A DNA stretch of 64,000 bases from Rhodococcus sp. IEGM 1409 (GTDB lineage: Bacteria; Actinomycetota; Actinomycetes; Mycobacteriales; Mycobacteriaceae). Location of the stretch: NCBI RefSeq assembly GCF_030056735.1, contig NZ_JASHKN010000010.1:76122-140121 (forward strand). Direction: 5' to 3'. The translations under genes were made by a program, and so were the position numbers. The notes under the pieces were generated by a model. The model saw only the letters and a program-made list of their open reading frames with translations. It had not been told where the DNA came from and made no database searches. Positions within the stretch are counted from its first letter, which is position 1, and the number at the start of each line of letters is the position of its first letter. Positions 42,536-50,699 of this stretch are shown here, in pieces.

Positions 42536-42565
42536 GGCTCCCGACCTCGGGGGAGATCGGGAGCC
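42536..42565. other. Isolated hairpin in a gene-free stretch
   Basis: GGCTCCCGA (42536-42544) and TCGGGAGCC (42557-42565) form a perfect 9-bp stem, without a T run on either strand. It lies in 42308-42723, where I see no coding sequence. It may end the minus-strand small gene at 42724 or belong to a small RNA. Confidence 0.4.
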
Positions 42566-42723
42566 ACTCTCATGCTTTCAGGGGAGGGCACGCCCCAGTC
42601 GCGTGTAAACGCCGTTCGTCGATACGGCCCACTCCTTTCGAAGCTCGGGACCGTTGTCTTGCTCTTGGGCCTGTTGTGTCGGTCGGCCGGCACCTGCGGT
42701 GACCGCACCCAGGTTGACGAAGT

Positions 42724-42897
42724 TCAGGAGCGGCGTGCGATCCACTCTGTAGCGGCGGTATCGATGTCCCGCTGCAGCTTCTCGAAGAACGACGGTGACG
42801 GAGTAGGTATCAAATCTGCTGCGGCAGTCAGTGATTGACTGAGGGCGATTCGGCGCTCACGCAACTCGTCGTCGCTCAGGAGGCTCAGGTCCGGCAT
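42724..42897 (-). CDS. Small conserved-looking cytoplasmic protein, unknown
   Basis: 57 residues: MPDLSLLSDDELRERRIALS followed by a short helical stretch and FFEKLQRDIDTAATEWIARR. Composition and the helix-like pattern look like a true protein. GAGGGGG lies upstream of ATG 42897. The frame is open upstream to 43026 but that part looks non-coding. No family recognised. Between 42898 and 43143 nothing else is seen. Confidence 0.5.
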   Translation of the reverse strand: MPDLSLLSDDELRERRIALSQSLTAAADLIPTPSPSFFEKLQRDIDTAATEWIARRS

Positions 42898-43143
42898 CGC
42901 GAGCCCCCTCGTCCAGTGTGATTCGTGTTTCGGGCAGACCGTGCGCATCGGGATCGATGCATGATTCGATGCGCACGGCCAGTGCACTCCAGGCTTGGGG
43001 CCGGAATGCAAAAGCCACTTTACCAAATGATTACTAATGGTTGTGGATGACGCCCTCGTCTTCAGTGCTGAGGAGCGCTTTCACAGGGTTCTCCCAGGTG
43101 CTAAGTCCTGACAACCGTTGAAGCTGCAACTATCGTCGAACCC

Positions 43144-43827
43144 ATGAAAAAGATCTGGTGGATCGGCGGAGCAGTAGTTGTGGTCGTGCTCGCCCTGCTC
43201 GTGGGGCCGTGGGCGTACGGGAAGTTCATCGCTGAGGACGATGCACCGGCGGCTGTGGTGTCCACTCAGGGCGCAGAGACGGCGTCCGGATCGATCGACG
43301 GACAGTGGACCGTCGTCGCCGGACGGGGAGACAACCAGACGGCAGCCGGATACACCGTGCACGAGATTCTCAACGGATCGAGTGTGACCGTCGTCGGTAC
43401 CACCGGCGAGGTGAGCGGAAACGCGGTCGTCGAGGGTGAAAAGCTCACGGCCGGCGAAGTGACCGTGGAGGTGGCGGCGATCAAGACCGACTCGGATCGG
43501 CGCGATGGCCAGTTCACGGGCAATGTGATGGATACCAGTACCTACCCGACGGCGACGTTCACGATCGACTCGCCGGTGGATCTGTCAGCCGTCCCGACGG
43601 ATGGCACAACTGCGACGGTCACGGTCTCTGGAACCTTGACACTCAAAGGTCAGTCCAAGCCGGTATCGGTCGATATGACGGTGCTGCATTCGGGCGATTC
43701 GCTGATTGCTTCGGGCTCGATTCCGGTCACCTGGACCGATTTCGGTGTCGAACCCCCGTCGCTCGGCTTTGTCACCGTCGACGGCAGTGGCTCGGTGGAC
43801 TTCCTGGTCTCGCTCGCCGCGAACTGA
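43144..43827 (+). CDS. YceI-family protein with N-terminal membrane anchor
   Basis: 227 residues. One hydrophobic N-terminal segment (IWWIGGAVVVVVLALLVGPW) is followed by a YceI-type lipocalin-like domain: IDGQWTVVAG, AGYTVHEILNG, VMDTSTYPTATFTIDSPV, GTLTLKGQSKPVSVDM. YceI proteins bind polyisoprenoid or other lipids in the envelope. The anchor lacks a cleavage motif or lipobox cysteine, so it probably stays membrane-bound facing outward. Stand-alone gene. Confidence 0.87.
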   Translation: MKKIWWIGGAVVVVVLALLVGPWAYGKFIAEDDAPAAVVSTQGAETASGSIDGQWTVVAGRGDNQTAAGYTVHEILNGSSVTVVGTTGEVSGNAVVEGEKLTAGEVTVEVAAIKTDSDRRDGQFTGNVMDTSTYPTATFTIDSPVDLSAVPTDGTTATVTVSGTLTLKGQSKPVSVDMTVLHSGDSLIASGSIPVTWTDFGVEPPSLGFVTVDGSGSVDFLVSLAAN

Positions 43828-43949
43828 AGTAGTCCACCCGATTCGTACTGCTTCGGGGCGGGCAGGGAAGATTAAGGACATGACCTTCCTTTCTTGTTGT
43901 CCGTTCCGAAGACAGCGGGCGAATTCAGCCTGGACGGAATGAACAGGTG

Positions 43950-44300
43950 ATGCCCCGGTGGAGACCGTTCCGAACGGGTGAAGACCCCGATCCACGGTTT
44001 ACTCTCGCCAATGAGCGGACATATTTGGCCTGGATCCGCACAGCGACGGCCTTTGTCGCGTCGGGCGTCGGACTCGAGGCTTTCGGCGGCGACATCCTCA
44101 ACCCGACGGTTCGCGCCGGCTTGGCCGCGTTGCTGCTCGTCGGCGGCGCTCTGATCGCCATCACTTCTTTTCTCCACTGGATCAGTGCCGAGCGAGCGCT
44201 CCGTGCCGAGCGCTCGTTGCCGGTGCCGCTGATGGCGCCGGTGGTCGGCACCGTGCTGGTGATCTGCGCGACCGTCCTGGTGGTCGAGGTTGTGAGCTGA
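43950..44300 (+). CDS. DUF202/YidH-family membrane protein
   Basis: 116 residues. FTLANERTYLAWIRTATAFV is the DUF202 signature, followed by three membrane segments. Function is unknown; the family is common as paired genes. ATG 43950 is used; a GTG lies 3 bp upstream. It is directly followed by a second DUF202 gene without any gap. Confidence 0.85.
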   Translation: MPRWRPFRTGEDPDPRFTLANERTYLAWIRTATAFVASGVGLEAFGGDILNPTVRAGLAALLLVGGALIAITSFLHWISAERALRAERSLPVPLMAPVVGTVLVICATVLVVEVVS

Positions 44301-44639
44301 TTGACCGCGCTGGAACCTTCGGAAGGGCTCACGCCGCCAGATAGGGGCCTACAGTCCGAGCGCACATCACTCTCGCTCGTACGTACGAGTCTGTCGATCC
44401 TCGGCTTGTCTGCCGCCTGCCTGAGGTGGTTGCCGCCGTTCGGTTCGGTGGCACTGATCGGGCCGTCCCTAGCGGCGATGCTTGTCGTCGCGGTGACGGT
44501 GTACGAACGTCGGTCGCGGCCCAGGCGGTTGGCCCAGTTCTCAGCTGAAAAGGCAACGCCTGCTTTGGGGATGGGAGCAGCGCTCGCGCTGAGTCTTCTG
44601 TTGCTCAGTGCGACGGGGCTGTGGATTCTGTTGACGTGA
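44301..44639 (+). CDS. Second DUF202-family membrane protein
   Basis: 112 residues. LQSERTSLSLVRTSLSILGL corresponds to the DUF202 signature; then two to three hydrophobic segments. A TTG start directly after the preceding TGA (TGATTG) fits translational coupling, so the two proteins are likely a heteromeric pair. Its 3' end overlaps the convergent hydroxylase gene by 35 bp. Confidence 0.8.
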   Translation: MTALEPSEGLTPPDRGLQSERTSLSLVRTSLSILGLSAACLRWLPPFGSVALIGPSLAAMLVVAVTVYERRSRPRRLAQFSAEKATPALGMGAALALSLLLLSATGLWILLT

Positions 44640-45546
44640 CTGCAGCTTTCGGCGCCCAGCCCGGCGGGCCGAACACGTAGCCTGCTCGATGCCGCCATGA
44701 GGTCGACGCCTTCCAATCGCGAGCGATGGCAGCGTATTCGCGCGTTTGGAGCTTCCAGATGTTGTACGTTCCCACCGGCGTCGTGAGTCCGTAGGTGGGC
44801 CTGTGGGTTTCGGCCGCAAATGTGCCGAACATCCGGTCCCAGATGATGAGGATCCCGGCGTAGTTTCGATCGAGGTACTCGGCGTCGGAACCGTGATGGA
44901 CACGGTGATGTGAAGGTGTGTTGAAGATGAATTCGATTGGTCGCCAAAGTTTTCCGACACGCTCGGTGTGGACGAAGAACTGGTAGACGAGGCTGACGGA
45001 GAAGCCTGCGAACACCATCCACGGCGGAATCCCGAGGAACGGTAGTGGCAGCCACATGATGATCTCGCCGCTGTTGTTCCACTTCTGCCGCAGTGCGGTG
45101 CTGAAATTGAAGTATTCGCTCGAATGGTGAGCCTGGTGCGTAGCCCAGATGACTCGAACCCGGTGCGCGATGCGGTGATACGCGTAATAGAGGACGTCGA
45201 TTCCGAGCAGTAGGATCACCCAGGTGTACCAGGCTGTCGGCGACAGATGCCACGGCGCGAGGTACACCCAGATTGCCGAATAGCCGATCAGGGCCAGCAC
45301 TTTCCAGAATGTGCTCGTGGCGATCGACACCAGTCCGAGGAGGATGCTGGTCCGAGCGTCGATGCGGCGGTATCCACCCTGCGCGGGCCGTGCGCGTCCG
45401 TCGTCGGCGTCCGGATGATCTTCGAGTGCGCGGGCGGCGAACCACTCGATGCCGAGGAAGATGACAAACGCGGGGATTGCGAGCGCGACCGGGTCATGGA
45501 GTGGTTCGAGCAGTGACCGCCATGACTGGAGGAGGGTTTCCCACAC
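44605..45546 (-). CDS. Sterol desaturase/fatty-acid hydroxylase family membrane protein
   Basis: 313 residues. Three histidine boxes bind the di-iron centre: YHRIAHRVR, THQAHHSSEYFN and SHHRVHHGSD; another HRPTYG lies near the end. About four membrane segments surround them. Family members hydroxylate or desaturate lipids in the membrane. GTG 45546 gives VWETLLQSW. It is divergent from an Rrf2-type regulator with a strong palindrome between them. Confidence 0.87.
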   Translation of the reverse strand: MWETLLQSWRSLLEPLHDPVALAIPAFVIFLGIEWFAARALEDHPDADDGRARPAQGGYRRIDARTSILLGLVSIATSTFWKVLALIGYSAIWVYLAPWHLSPTAWYTWVILLLGIDVLYYAYHRIAHRVRVIWATHQAHHSSEYFNFSTALRQKWNNSGEIIMWLPLPFLGIPPWMVFAGFSVSLVYQFFVHTERVGKLWRPIEFIFNTPSHHRVHHGSDAEYLDRNYAGILIIWDRMFGTFAAETHRPTYGLTTPVGTYNIWKLQTREYAAIARDWKASTSWRHRAGYVFGPPGWAPKAAVTSTESTAPSH

Positions 45547-45575
45547 GCGATTTGTCCTATTCTCTCGCTCTGATC

Positions 45576-45600
45576 GTTACATCATGCATCAATATGTAAC
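45576..45600. promoter_or_regulatory. Palindrome GTTACAT-N11-ATGTAAC, likely Rrf2 operator
   Basis: Perfect 7-bp arms at 45576-45582 and 45594-45600 in the divergent spacer, 30 bp from the hydroxylase start and 75 bp from the regulator start. Size and symmetry fit a dimeric Rrf2/BadM-type site. Confidence 0.6.
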
Positions 45601-45618
45601 GTCGCGGAACCTTTTGCG

Positions 45619-45631
45619 GCAAGAATCTTGC
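45619..45631. promoter_or_regulatory. Second palindrome GCAAGA-A-TCTTGC in the same spacer
   Basis: Six-base arms around one base, 19 bp beyond the first palindrome, toward the regulator gene. May be a second site or a short hairpin. Confidence 0.4.
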
Positions 45632-45674
45632 GGGGTTGTTGCGACTTTTCATAGAACAATGGTAGGAATTGCCG

Positions 45675-46130
45675 GTGCATATCACCGCGAAGGTGGACTA
45701 CGCCGTGCGGACTTTGGTCGAGCTTGCGGCAGTCGGTCCGGACCCGGCCAAGGCCGAGTTTCTCGCCAAATCCCAGGTCATACCCCATAAGTTCCTGGAA
45801 GCGGTGCTCTCTGACTTGCGGCGTGGTGGCCTTGTCAACAGCCGCCGGGGCCCGGACGGCGGGTACTGGCTCGCTCGGTCCGCGGACGAGATCACGATTG
45901 CCGACGTCATCCGCGCTGTCGAAGGACCGCTTGCGTCGATTCGGGGCCAGCGACCGGAAGACGTCGACTACGGGGGACCGGCGACACCGCTCAAAGAGGT
46001 GTGGATTGCAGTGCGCGTCAACCTTCGCGCCGTGCTCGAAAATGTCACGCTCACCGATGTCGCAGGCGGTGAATTGCCCGAGTTCATTCACGAACTGACG
46101 GCAGATCCCGAAGCGTGGAATCGGCGCTGA
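45675..46130 (+). CDS. Rrf2-family transcriptional regulator without iron-sulfur cysteines
   Basis: 151 residues from GTG 45675 (an in-frame TTG lies at 45669). VHITAKVDYAVRTLVELAAV, IPHKFLEAVLSDLRRGGLVN and SRRGPDGGYWLARS are the winged-helix core of Rrf2 proteins. No cysteine occurs in the whole protein, so it cannot hold the [Fe-S] cluster of IscR/NsrR. It more likely senses a small molecule or a cysteine-free signal. It probably controls itself and the divergent hydroxylase through the palindromes in the spacer. Confidence 0.87.
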   Translation: MHITAKVDYAVRTLVELAAVGPDPAKAEFLAKSQVIPHKFLEAVLSDLRRGGLVNSRRGPDGGYWLARSADEITIADVIRAVEGPLASIRGQRPEDVDYGGPATPLKEVWIAVRVNLRAVLENVTLTDVAGGELPEFIHELTADPEAWNRR

Positions 46131-46143
46131 TTCAGCGCGATTT

Positions 46144-47256
46144 TCAGACTGTCCGTCTGGGACGCGGAACAGTCATAGGCGCAGTGTTCGCCGCGTTGCC
46201 GCCCGCGGATTTTGCGTCGTACATCAGATGATCGGCCGCAATGATCGCTCGGGAGAATTCGTTGTAGTCGAACTCCTCCTGGTGCGGGACGAAAGGTAGC
46301 GTCGCTGCTCCGACGCTGACTGTGGACAGCGGACTGTCGGAAGCGCTCACTACCGCTTTGGGCAGTGTCGCGATTCGTTTGCGCAATCCGTACGGGGTAC
46401 CGATCATCACGACGGTGAACTCCTCGCCGCCGGTGCGGGCGGCGTAACCGAAACCGTTCACATGCTCCTGAAGGCGCGTTCCGGTCCGGATGATGACGGC
46501 GTCACCGACTTCATGGCCGTAGGTGTCGTTCACCGCTTTGAACTTGTCGATGTCGACGACGGCGACAGCGATGTCGGCACGATTTGCCGACGCGACCGAC
46601 CAGATGCGCTCCGACATGTCCCACAGCCCCCGTCGGTTCAGTAGGCCGGTAAGCGCATCTACCTTGGATCCTGTTGCGCGCGCCAGTAATTGCCGCCAAG
46701 TGAACTGAATCGTGGCTGGAATGAAAATCACGGCACACAGTACGACGTCCGTGCGTGCAAGCACGCTGGTTGCCGAGTAGTCGCCGTTCGTCAGGCCGAG
46801 CACGGTCAGGGCGATGACAAACGTCGTGGCAAAGGCGAGGTGGAAGGCCAGCCAGCGGTAGTCGAGAAAATAGGTGAAGTAGGCACCGGTGGCGACGAAG
46901 AGGACCGCGCCGAACAGCGCGGCGTTGTGGCTGGTGAAGGTGATGAGAATCGAGGCGGTTCCGAGATCGGCCCAGAGTCCGTAGAGCTTGAGCGTGCGCG
47001 CCCCTCTGATTCGGCCGACAAACCAGAGAAAAGTCGGAATCAAGTTGATCGTCGCGACACTGATGGCCCAGGCGCGCGCAAATGGGCCGTCGGGGCCCTC
47101 TGCGCTGCATAGAAACAGGTAAGCCACGAGCGAGAAATTGAGCGAACAGAATCCGATGGTGAGATGGACGAGGCGCAAGACCGAACCTCGTCCGGCCTTC
47201 GATCCCCACAGCATGACCGAGGATGAAACCGGCCAAGTCTGCAGGAGCGGGTCCAT
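46144..47256 (-). CDS. Membrane diguanylate cyclase (GGDEF)
   Basis: 370 residues. Six or seven membrane segments (residues about 30-195) precede a GGDEF domain: VDALTGLLNRRGLWDM, VVDIDKFKAVNDTYGHEVGD and the active-site loop RTGGEEFTVVM, which keeps GGEEF. It should make cyclic di-GMP. No RxxD inhibitory site is visible ahead of the loop. An EAL protein is encoded 13 kb away. Convergent with the Rrf2 gene (13 bp). Confidence 0.88.
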   Translation of the reverse strand: MDPLLQTWPVSSSVMLWGSKAGRGSVLRLVHLTIGFCSLNFSLVAYLFLCSAEGPDGPFARAWAISVATINLIPTFLWFVGRIRGARTLKLYGLWADLGTASILITFTSHNAALFGAVLFVATGAYFTYFLDYRWLAFHLAFATTFVIALTVLGLTNGDYSATSVLARTDVVLCAVIFIPATIQFTWRQLLARATGSKVDALTGLLNRRGLWDMSERIWSVASANRADIAVAVVDIDKFKAVNDTYGHEVGDAVIIRTGTRLQEHVNGFGYAARTGGEEFTVVMIGTPYGLRKRIATLPKAVVSASDSPLSTVSVGAATLPFVPHQEEFDYNEFSRAIIAADHLMYDAKSAGGNAANTAPMTVPRPRRTV

Positions 47257-47454
47257 CAGATTCCTTCGCCGAACTAATTGTGGTTAATGTATAGCAAAGT
47301 ATGTCAGCCAATGTTGATTTACGCGTCAACTATGGGCGAGGTGCCACGTGGGGGTGCTGCTGGGAACACTTCTTGCGTCGTTGTTCAGGCATTTGCCGTG
47401 CACGAGTGTGATCCACACCTCGATGTTCCGGGCGGTGTGTTCGATTGCACAATC

Positions 47455-47488
47455 TTGCAGAGCTCTGCAAAGTTGCAGAGGTCTGCAA
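47455..47488. promoter_or_regulatory. Tandem palindromic operator upstream of TetR
   Basis: TTGCAGAGCTCTGCAA (47455-47470) is a perfect 16-bp palindrome; TTGCAGAGGTCTGCAA (47473-47488) repeats it with one central change, centres 18 bp apart. The second ends 18 bp before the GTG start. This is the layout of a TetR operator bound by two dimers. Confidence 0.75.
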
Positions 47489-47506
47489 GTTCGGTACCGT
47501 GTTGGA

Positions 47507-48121
47507 GTGATTATCGAACCAGGCCTGCGCGACCGCAAGAAGGCAGCAACCCGTGCTGCACTCAGCGGTGCGGCGGCGAGGCTGGCTCGCGCGCTGGGGA
47601 TCGAATGCGTCACCGCTGACGCAATCGCATCCGAGGCCGGAGTGTCGACGAGGACATTCCACAACTACTTCTCCAGCAAGGAAGAGGCAGTGCTCGCCAG
47701 TTTCGAGGAATCGGTGACTTTGTGGATCGAGGCGCTTGCAGCCCGGCCCGCCGACGAGCCTATCCTCGACGTGCTCGAAAACCTTGTGGTCGACATCGTG
47801 AACGACTCAGGTCCGAGCGGGAGTGAGAAGGCGAGTATCTGGCTGCTGTCGGATTCGAGTCCCGCGCTCTATCGGGATGCCGCAGACATGCATCAGCGGA
47901 TCAACCGTGCAGTCGTTCAGGCCTTGGCGGAACGTACCGGTACGGACGCCGAACGGGACCTCTACCCGACTCTCCTCCTTGGAGCGGTGGGTGGAGCCGC
48001 TAAATCGGTAATCGACGTCTGGACTGGCGGAAAGTCGGAGGCCTCCAGTCCGGAAGAACTGGTCCACGACGCTTTTCGGCAGATTCGTGCGGGATTGCCC
48101 GCACCGCCACCACGTCTCTGA
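47507..48121 (+). CDS. TetR-family repressor of the adjacent MmpL gene
   Basis: 204 residues. RDRKKAATRAALSGAAARLA, TADAIASEAGVSTRTFHNYF and SSKEEAVLASFEE form the HTH; the C-terminal ligand domain is unassigned. GTG 47507 is used, preceded closely by the tandem operator; the frame is open to 47348 but that would place the operator inside the gene. It is followed 103 bp later by an MmpL transporter gene in the same direction, a common repressor-exporter pair. Confidence 0.88.
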   Translation: MIIEPGLRDRKKAATRAALSGAAARLARALGIECVTADAIASEAGVSTRTFHNYFSSKEEAVLASFEESVTLWIEALAARPADEPILDVLENLVVDIVNDSGPSGSEKASIWLLSDSSPALYRDAADMHQRINRAVVQALAERTGTDAERDLYPTLLLGAVGGAAKSVIDVWTGGKSEASSPEELVHDAFRQIRAGLPAPPPRL

Positions 48122-48147
48122 GGCACCGCTTTTCTGAGGCACCGCTT
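48117..48147. repeat. 15-bp direct repeat, period 16, at the TetR stop codon
   Basis: TCTGAGGCACCGCTT occurs at 48117-48131 and 48133-48147. The TGA in the first copy is the stop codon of the TetR gene. A partial third copy (CGCTTCTGAG) follows at 48161. Confidence 0.8.
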
Positions 48148-48224
48148 CTCCGAGAATCAGCGCTTCTGAGATCCACTCGTAAAACCTGTCCACGTACACG
48201 CACCGAAACAGCAAGGAGCCCGTC

Positions 48225-50579
48225 GTGGCCACCTATCTTTATCGGATCGGCAAATTCGCCTATCGGCGAAAGGGCGCGGTCCTCAGTGTTTGGCTGATAA
48301 TCCTGGTCCTGATGGGTGTCGGGGCAGCAACGCTGTCCGGCCCTACCAAAGATTCCTTCTCCATCCCGGGAACGCCGGCGCAGCAGGCCCAGGACTTGAT
48401 GGCTGAGCGGTTCCCCGGTGCTCCCAATCCGATGGATTCGCTGAGCGCCCGATACGTCGTCGAGGCTCCGGCAGGTACAACACTGGCTGACCCGGCGAAC
48501 GTCAAGGCCATGGACGACATGCTCGCGAGTATCCGCGGCATCGACAAGGTCGCCGACTCTGCCAAGGTGGACCCGGCAACTGCCACTCCGGAACAGGCCG
48601 CGAAGGCGCTGGTCAATCCGGTTACCGGCAACGACTCCATGGTTGCGATGTTCAAGGAAAAGGCAGCTGCCGCTGGAACTTCCGAGACGCAGGCCGTGGA
48701 CGACGCGCGTGCGTTGTCGCCGCTCAGTGCCGACGGCACGGTTGGGTACGTCGAAGTTCCGTTCAGCGGTGACTTCGCCGATCTCGACCAGGCGTTGCGC
48801 GATTCGATCAACTCCGCCGCCGATGTCGGGCGAGCTGAGGGGCTCAATGTCCAGGTAAGTGGTTCGGCTGCGCAGGAAGCAGAGATGCCCGGTGGTGTCA
48901 CCGAGCTGATCGGCATCGCCGTTGCCGCCGTCGTTCTGGCCATCACGTTCGGTTCGCTTGTGGCCGCAGGGCTTCCGCTCCTCACCGCGATCATCGGTAT
49001 CGCTATCGGCAGCCTCGGAATCACTGTCGCCACCGGATTCATGGATCTCAGTTCCATGACTCCGACCCTGGCGATCATGATCGGCCTGGCGGTGGCGATC
49101 GACTACTCGCTGTTCATCATGTCCAGGTTCAGGCATGAGCTCACGCTCACCGACAACCGTGCCGAAGCAGCGGGCCGCGCTGTCGGAACTGCTGGTTCCG
49201 CAGTCGTATTCGCCGGTTTGACGGTCATCATCGCGCTGGTCGCGTTGCGTGTCGTCGGCATCCCGTTCCTTTCGGACATGGGTGCGGCAGCAGCCTTCAC
49301 CGTGCTGATCGCGGTCCTGATCGCTTTGACCTTGCTGCCTGCGATCCTGGGTATGTTCGGGCGCAAGGCTTTTGCCGGCAAGATTCCCTTCCTCAGCAAG
49401 CGTGCGGAGGAGTCTGAAGACGAGGATTCGGGCAAACCGAAGTTGGCGCTGCGCTTCATCAACGCCGTCGTCCGTCGTCCGCTCGTTCCGCTGATCGGTG
49501 GTGTAGTCCTTCTGGGCGCCTTGGCCCTACCCGCAACGGGGTTGAGCCTGGCATTGCCGTCCGAGGCCACCGGTGACCCGGCTACGAGTGCGCGTCAGGC
49601 GTACGACCTCATCGACGAGGGCTTTGGCGACGGCCGCAACGGGCCGCTGATCGCCGTTGTCGACGCCAAGGGCGCCAGTGTTTCTGCCGAAGAGGCGTTC
49701 GCGGAGGTCGTCTCGACCATCTCGAGCTTCAGTGATGTCCAGAACGCACAGGTCGTCGGGGTCAACGACGCCGGCAACACCGCACAGGTACTGATCACTC
49801 CGAAGAGTGGTCCGACAGACCCGGCAACGATGGACCTGGTGTCCAGCCTCCGCGGAGCCGAATCAGGACTCAACGATTCGATCGGCGTCAGCTACGGCAT
49901 CACCGGTCAGACCGCACTCGAAGGCGACGTCTCGGACACGCTGAAGGATGCACTGGTGCCCTACCTTGCCGTAGTGGTCGGCCTTGCATTCATCTTGCTG
50001 CTCTTGGTGTTCCGTTCGATCCTGGTTCCACTGACGGCGACGCTGGGCTTCCTGCTCAGTGTGCTCGCGACCTTCGGTGCGACGGTGGCGATCTTCCAGC
50101 ACGGTTGGTTGGGCATCATCTCGAACCCGCAACCGCTCGTGAGTTTCATGCCGATCTTCCTGATCGGCGTGGTGTTCGGACTGGCGATGGACTACCAGGT
50201 GTTCCTCGTGACGCGTATGCGTGAGGAGTACGTCCACGGTGCGACCGCGAAGGAGGCCGTGACCATCGGCTTCAACCACGGTGCCCGGGTTGTCAGTGCG
50301 GCCGCGGTCATCATGATCTCCGTGTTCGGTGCCTTCATGGCAGAACCCAACTCGTTCATCAAGTCGATCGGATTCGCGCTCGCCGCGGCGGTGTTCTTCG
50401 ACGCCTTCATCGTGCGAATGGTGATCATCCCGTCCGTCATGGCACTGCTCGGCGACAAGGCGTGGTGGTTGCCGAAGTGGCTGGACAAGATTCTGCCGAA
50501 CGTCGACATCGAGGGCGAGAAGCTCAGCAAGGCCCTCCGTGACGAGAAGGAAGCGGAACTGCAGTCCACATCCGCTTGA
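48225..50579 (+). CDS. MmpL-family RND transporter
   Basis: 784 residues, twelve membrane segments in the MmpL/YdfJ layout: one N-terminal helix, an outer domain of about 150 residues, six helices, and a second repeat. Landmarks: FAYRRKGAVLSVWLII, LAIMIGLAVAIDYSLFIMSR (the Asp-Tyr pair of the proton relay) and GVVFGLAMDYQVFLVTRMRE (second Asp-Tyr pair). It exports lipids or hydrophobic drugs by proton motive force. GTG start. It is likely repressed by the upstream TetR. A large hairpin terminator follows. Confidence 0.9.
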   Translation: MATYLYRIGKFAYRRKGAVLSVWLIILVLMGVGAATLSGPTKDSFSIPGTPAQQAQDLMAERFPGAPNPMDSLSARYVVEAPAGTTLADPANVKAMDDMLASIRGIDKVADSAKVDPATATPEQAAKALVNPVTGNDSMVAMFKEKAAAAGTSETQAVDDARALSPLSADGTVGYVEVPFSGDFADLDQALRDSINSAADVGRAEGLNVQVSGSAAQEAEMPGGVTELIGIAVAAVVLAITFGSLVAAGLPLLTAIIGIAIGSLGITVATGFMDLSSMTPTLAIMIGLAVAIDYSLFIMSRFRHELTLTDNRAEAAGRAVGTAGSAVVFAGLTVIIALVALRVVGIPFLSDMGAAAAFTVLIAVLIALTLLPAILGMFGRKAFAGKIPFLSKRAEESEDEDSGKPKLALRFINAVVRRPLVPLIGGVVLLGALALPATGLSLALPSEATGDPATSARQAYDLIDEGFGDGRNGPLIAVVDAKGASVSAEEAFAEVVSTISSFSDVQNAQVVGVNDAGNTAQVLITPKSGPTDPATMDLVSSLRGAESGLNDSIGVSYGITGQTALEGDVSDTLKDALVPYLAVVVGLAFILLLLVFRSILVPLTATLGFLLSVLATFGATVAIFQHGWLGIISNPQPLVSFMPIFLIGVVFGLAMDYQVFLVTRMREEYVHGATAKEAVTIGFNHGARVVSAAAVIMISVFGAFMAEPNSFIKSIGFALAAAVFFDAFIVRMVIIPSVMALLGDKAWWLPKWLDKILPNVDIEGEKLSKALRDEKEAELQSTSA

Positions 50580-50590
50580 CCGCTTGACTG

Positions 50591-50634
50591 CTGTGCGCCT
50601 TTGTTAACCCCCCGCGGTTAATAAAGGCGCACAG
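50591..50634. terminator. Long hairpin terminator after the MmpL gene
   Basis: CTGTGCGCCTTTGTTAACC (50591-50609) pairs with GGTTAATAAAGGCGCACAG (50616-50634) with one mismatch around a short CCCCGC loop. CTGTTTTCCC follows. Confidence 0.85.
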
Positions 50635-50699
50635 CTGTTTTCCCGGTATCGAAATATCCGGCGGCACATGTCGGCCAGGATTGGTAACCTTCGCTCACT

